A stretch of DNA of 64,000 nucleotides from an uncultured Bryobacteraceae bacterium (GTDB lineage Bacteria; Acidobacteriota; Terriglobia; Bryobacterales; Bryobacteraceae): NCBI GenBank assembly GCA_938027685.1, contig CALJAM010000015.1, forward strand, positions 36,482-100,481, read 5' to 3'. Position numbers and translations under genes: made by a program. How positions within the stretch are numbered: position 1 is the stretch's first letter; every line of letters begins with the position of its first letter. Positions 61,379 through 64,000 of the stretch are shown here, piece after piece. The notes under the pieces are model-generated. The model saw only the letters and a program-made list of their open reading frames with translations, was not told where the DNA came from and did no database searches.

Positions 61379-64000
61379 ATGGTCCGTACCACGGAAATGA
61401 GGCTCGGGTTGCTGCTCGCTTGCGCTGCGGGCGCGGCCATGGCTCAAACGGTCTTTCACCCCCTGCCTGCGCGCGTGGTGGGGCAAGCAACGCTTACGGC
61501 GCGGTTGGGCGCCCCCAATCTGGTCGAGGGCCGTGAATTTTATTCACCGCAATCAGCCGCACTGGACTTCTCCTCGTCGCCGCCTGCCCTCTACGTGGCA
61601 GACGCGGGCAACCACCGTGTGTTGGGCTGGCGCAACGCCGCCCAGTTTGCAAACGGGGCCTACGCCGACATCGTCATCGGTCAGCCCGACCTGACGACCA
61701 CCATAGCAGGGACTTCGCGGACCGCATTGAACACGCCGGTCGCCGTGGCGGTCGACGCGCAGGGCAACCTTTACGTCGCGGATGCGGGCAACAACAGGGT
61801 TCTGCGCTTCCCAACGCCCTTTCGGCAGCTCGATGCCGGCCGCACGCCCATCGAAGCCGACTTGGTCATCGGCCAGGCTGACTTTTCCTCGAACCGGGCC
61901 AATCGCGGCGGCCAACCCGCAGCCAACACCGTGGCGCTCTCAGTCGCCGCCGGGACCTACCGCTCGGGGCTGGCTTTTGACTCCGCCGGGAACCTATGGT
62001 TTTCCGATGCCGCCAACAGCCGCGTGCTTCGCTATCCTGCCAAGGCGCTCGGCGAGGGGACGCTGGGGCCCGCAGCCGACCTCGTGCTGGGACAGGAAAA
62101 CTTCACCAGCATTGCGCCCCTCCCAGAAACCAGCGCCAACCGCCTTGTCAAGAACCGCATGCGCTACCCCTCGGGCCTGGCTTTCGATCAGGGCGGTCGG
62201 CTCTTCGTGGCCGACGCCCTGAACCGCGTCCTCGTGTTCGTGCCCCCGTTCAGCACCGGCGCGGCGGCGGCCCGGCTGATGGGGGTCCCCACTGGGCAAC
62301 AGCCGCCCCCTGCCGTGAACGATACGGGGCTCAACAGACCCGAGGCCATCCTGATGATTGGGCCCAACCCAGCGGTTGTGGATAGCGACAATCACCGCAT
62401 CCTGCTTTTCCCCCGCTTCGAAGAATGGCCCGCTGAAACACCCACGCGCGTTTCGCCTGCTGCTCAGGCGGTCATCGGCCAACCCGATATGAACACGGCG
62501 CGCGCCGCGGCGGGCGCCACCGGCCTAACCTTCCCCTCGGACGCTGTTTTTTCGGGCTCGGAATTGTTCATCGTGGATTCAGGCAACCACCGCGTTGTGG
62601 TGTGGCCGCAGCCCTTCAGCGGCGCTATTCGGGTGCTCGGCCAGATCTCGCTCGACTTCAACGCCCCGAATCTTATTGAGGGGCGCGAGCTGTTCTTGAC
62701 GCCTGCGGCGATCGGGCCGTATGCCGGAAGCCTTGCCCTCGATGTGACGTCCAACCCGCCGCGGCTTTACATTGCGGACACATTCAACAACCGGATCCTC
62801 GGCTTTCGCGACGCTTTCCGCGTCAAACCCGGTGATTTCGCGGACATTGTCATTGGCCAACCCGACCGGTTCCGCTCCGTCATCAACTACCCAACTGGCG
62901 ATCCGCGCGTCACGACGCGCTCCAGCCTCTTCAGGCCCACGGCTTTGGCGGTGGACAGCGCGGGGAACCTGTGGGTGGCCGACAGCGGCAACAATCGTGT
63001 GCTTCGCTTCCCGCGACCCAATTTCGACCAGCCACAGGTCATGCCCGAAGCCGACCTCGTTCTCGGTCAGCGGGACTTCTTCGTCACGCCTCGCACGACC
63101 GAGCCCACGCGCCGCACCCTGGCTCTGCCTTCCGGGCTGGCCTTCACGCCCGAAGGTCACTTGCTGGTCTCCGACGCCGCCCAAAACCGCGTGCTATTGT
63201 TCCGCAAACCGGAAGGCGGCGATTTCACCAGCGGCATGGACGCGAGCGCCGTCATTGGCCAACCGGACTTTACGACGGCGGCCCCCGGTACGGCCGACAA
63301 CCGTTTCAACAATCCCCGCGGCATCGCCGTGGATACCTCCGGCCGGCTCTACGTAGCCGACGTGGGCAACAACCGCGTCTCCATTTTTAGCAACGTGGCG
63401 GCCGTGACTCCGGGGAGCGATCCGCGGCCCGCGACGGTCTTGCTCAATTCCACCGGAACGACCAGGTTGCGCTCGCCTTATAGCGTCGCTGTGAACCAGA
63501 CCACCGGTGAAATCTGGGTCGCCGAGCTGGGCGCCTGGCGCCTGCTTCGCTACCCCGAGTACGGCTTTCTGCCCGCGGCCAACTACTCCGCCAGCCTTAG
63601 CTTCGTGGTGAGCGGGCCGCTGGCGATCGCCCTGGACGCGTTCGGCAACCCGGTCGTAGCCGAGGCGATCAACCGCGTCGCGATGTATTACCCGAGCGTT
63701 GTGGGGGTGAACGCAGCCAATTACCTTCCCGATAGGTCGGTCGCACCGGGAACGTATGTGGCGCTGTTCCCACAAGTCGGCCAGTTCGCGTTTTCGGAAA
63801 CGCGCGTCTTCGATCAGGAACCGAACCCGATCCCCATGCCGAAGAGGTTGGCCGACATCGAGGTGCTGATCAACGACGAACCGGTTCCGCTGCATTTCGT
63901 CTCGCCGGGCCAGATCAATTTCTTGATGCCCATGAACGCACCCACTTCCGGCTCGGTCAGCGTATTGGTCCAGCGCCCCTCGACCGGCCAGATCTTCGGT
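61379..64000 (+). CDS. Secreted NHL-repeat protein with TIGR03437-like C-terminal domain (truncated by window edge)
   Basis: An open frame of 874 codons runs to the right edge without a stop. It starts with a signal peptide (MRLGLLLACAAGAAMAQ region), then many NHL-type blades of the form LYVADAGNNRVLRFP alternating with IGQPDF-like motifs (for example VIGQADF, VLGQENF, VIGQPDF). Two halves are homologous: NLVEGREFYSPQ at about residue 47 and NLIEGRELFLTP at about 431, 384 residues apart. The last 95 residues (VAPGTYVALFPQVGQF and HFVSPGQINFLMPMNAP) match the domain TIGR03437 found in Solibacter-type Acidobacteriota. I prefer ATG 61379 because of spacing to GGGAGGAG; ATG 61370 is also in frame. 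Function is unknown; a surface or adhesion role is possible. Confidence 0.9.
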   Translation, partial: MVRTTEMRLGLLLACAAGAAMAQTVFHPLPARVVGQATLTARLGAPNLVEGREFYSPQSAALDFSSSPPALYVADAGNHRVLGWRNAAQFANGAYADIVIGQPDLTTTIAGTSRTALNTPVAVAVDAQGNLYVADAGNNRVLRFPTPFRQLDAGRTPIEADLVIGQADFSSNRANRGGQPAANTVALSVAAGTYRSGLAFDSAGNLWFSDAANSRVLRYPAKALGEGTLGPAADLVLGQENFTSIAPLPETSANRLVKNRMRYPSGLAFDQGGRLFVADALNRVLVFVPPFSTGAAAARLMGVPTGQQPPPAVNDTGLNRPEAILMIGPNPAVVDSDNHRILLFPRFEEWPAETPTRVSPAAQAVIGQPDMNTARAAAGATGLTFPSDAVFSGSELFIVDSGNHRVVVWPQPFSGAIRVLGQISLDFNAPNLIEGRELFLTPAAIGPYAGSLALDVTSNPPRLYIADTFNNRILGFRDAFRVKPGDFADIVIGQPDRFRSVINYPTGDPRVTTRSSLFRPTALAVDSAGNLWVADSGNNRVLRFPRPNFDQPQVMPEADLVLGQRDFFVTPRTTEPTRRTLALPSGLAFTPEGHLLVSDAAQNRVLLFRKPEGGDFTSGMDASAVIGQPDFTTAAPGTADNRFNNPRGIAVDTSGRLYVADVGNNRVSIFSNVAAVTPGSDPRPATVLLNSTGTTRLRSPYSVAVNQTTGEIWVAELGAWRLLRYPEYGFLPAANYSASLSFVVSGPLAIALDAFGNPVVAEAINRVAMYYPSVVGVNAANYLPDRSVAPGTYVALFPQVGQFAFSETRVFDQEPNPIPMPKRLADIEVLINDEPVPLHFVSPGQINFLMPMNAPTSGSVSVLVQRPSTGQIFG

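Noticed and set aside
1..64000. Search for rRNA, tRNA, CRISPR arrays, insertion sequences and integrases
   Set aside because: No tRNA-like cloverleaf was noticed in the intergenic gaps, no direct-repeat arrays with spacers, and no transposase or integrase motifs in any frame with coding character. A covariance-model scan was not possible by eye.

Overview
The window is a GC-rich (roughly two-thirds G+C) bacterial chromosome segment with tightly packed genes, many sharing ATGA or GTGA stop/start overlaps. Two lineage markers point to Acidobacteriota, most likely Bryobacterales (Solibacter-like): a VWFA-related protein of the acidobacterial TIGR03436 type (26015-27145) and a long NHL-repeat secreted protein ending in a TIGR03437-like domain (61379 to the right edge). 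Futalosine-type menaquinone genes (mqnA, mqnC) fit that assignment. No rRNA, tRNA, transposase, integrase or CRISPR array was recognised.

Layout. 1-7624 (minus) is a Tad/Flp type IVc pilus operon: pilZ-like gene, large GT-C-like membrane protein, flp pilin, cpaB, cpaC secretin, cpaE, cpaF ATPase and a tadB cut by the window edge. A hairpin-plus-T-tract between flp and cpaB probably sets pilin above the assembly proteins. Across a 355-bp divergent spacer lie a LuxR-type response regulator, a TonB-C-like protein and a second, degenerate CpaE (7980-11826). 11777-12654 holds an atypical IscU/NifU-like protein and a Nudix hydrolase.

12796-22828 (minus) is a long collinear run in which rimP-nusA-infB-DUF503-rbfA (translation and transcription factors) continues through apbE into hemE-hemH-hemY (late haem synthesis), several junctions being overlapping stop/start codons. 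22935-36129 is mostly housekeeping and scattered genes: Gfo/Idh/MocA oxidoreductase, a small membrane protein, an HExxH protein, rhomboid protease, VWFA protein, receiver-only regulator, metal-dependent hydrolase, hybrid malic enzyme, AlaX-like DHHA1 protein with an orphan nuoA, thiol peroxidase, a DUF255 thioredoxin-like protein and a DapA-family lyase.

36213-43607 (plus) is a carotenoid cluster: phytoene synthase, CrtI-type desaturase, alpha/beta hydrolase with an apparent Cys nucleophile, prenyl diphosphate synthase, family 2 glycosyltransferase, second CrtI-family enzyme, and CruF-like hydratase. No lycopene cyclase is present, so the inferred product is a hydroxylated, further desaturated, probably glycosylated C40 carotenoid. 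An M20 peptidase follows.

45037-46967 is the most interesting accessory element. An OLD/SMC-like AAA ATPase overlaps by ATGA a small protein with a D...ExK (PD-(D/E)XK-like) motif. The pair has its own promoter-like box and locally low GC, and sits between two peptidase genes, so it is a candidate two-gene nuclease/defence module. Downstream come an M24 peptidase, accB-accC, a BON protein and two metallophosphoesterases. 52374-53594 holds an unrecognised Zn-finger/HTH-like protein and an XRE regulator, separated by a spacer whose last 120 bp are only about one-third G+C. The right end carries a GT4 glycosyltransferase, glyA-rpiB, proS with a class V aminotransferase, mqnA-mqnC and the truncated NHL-repeat protein.
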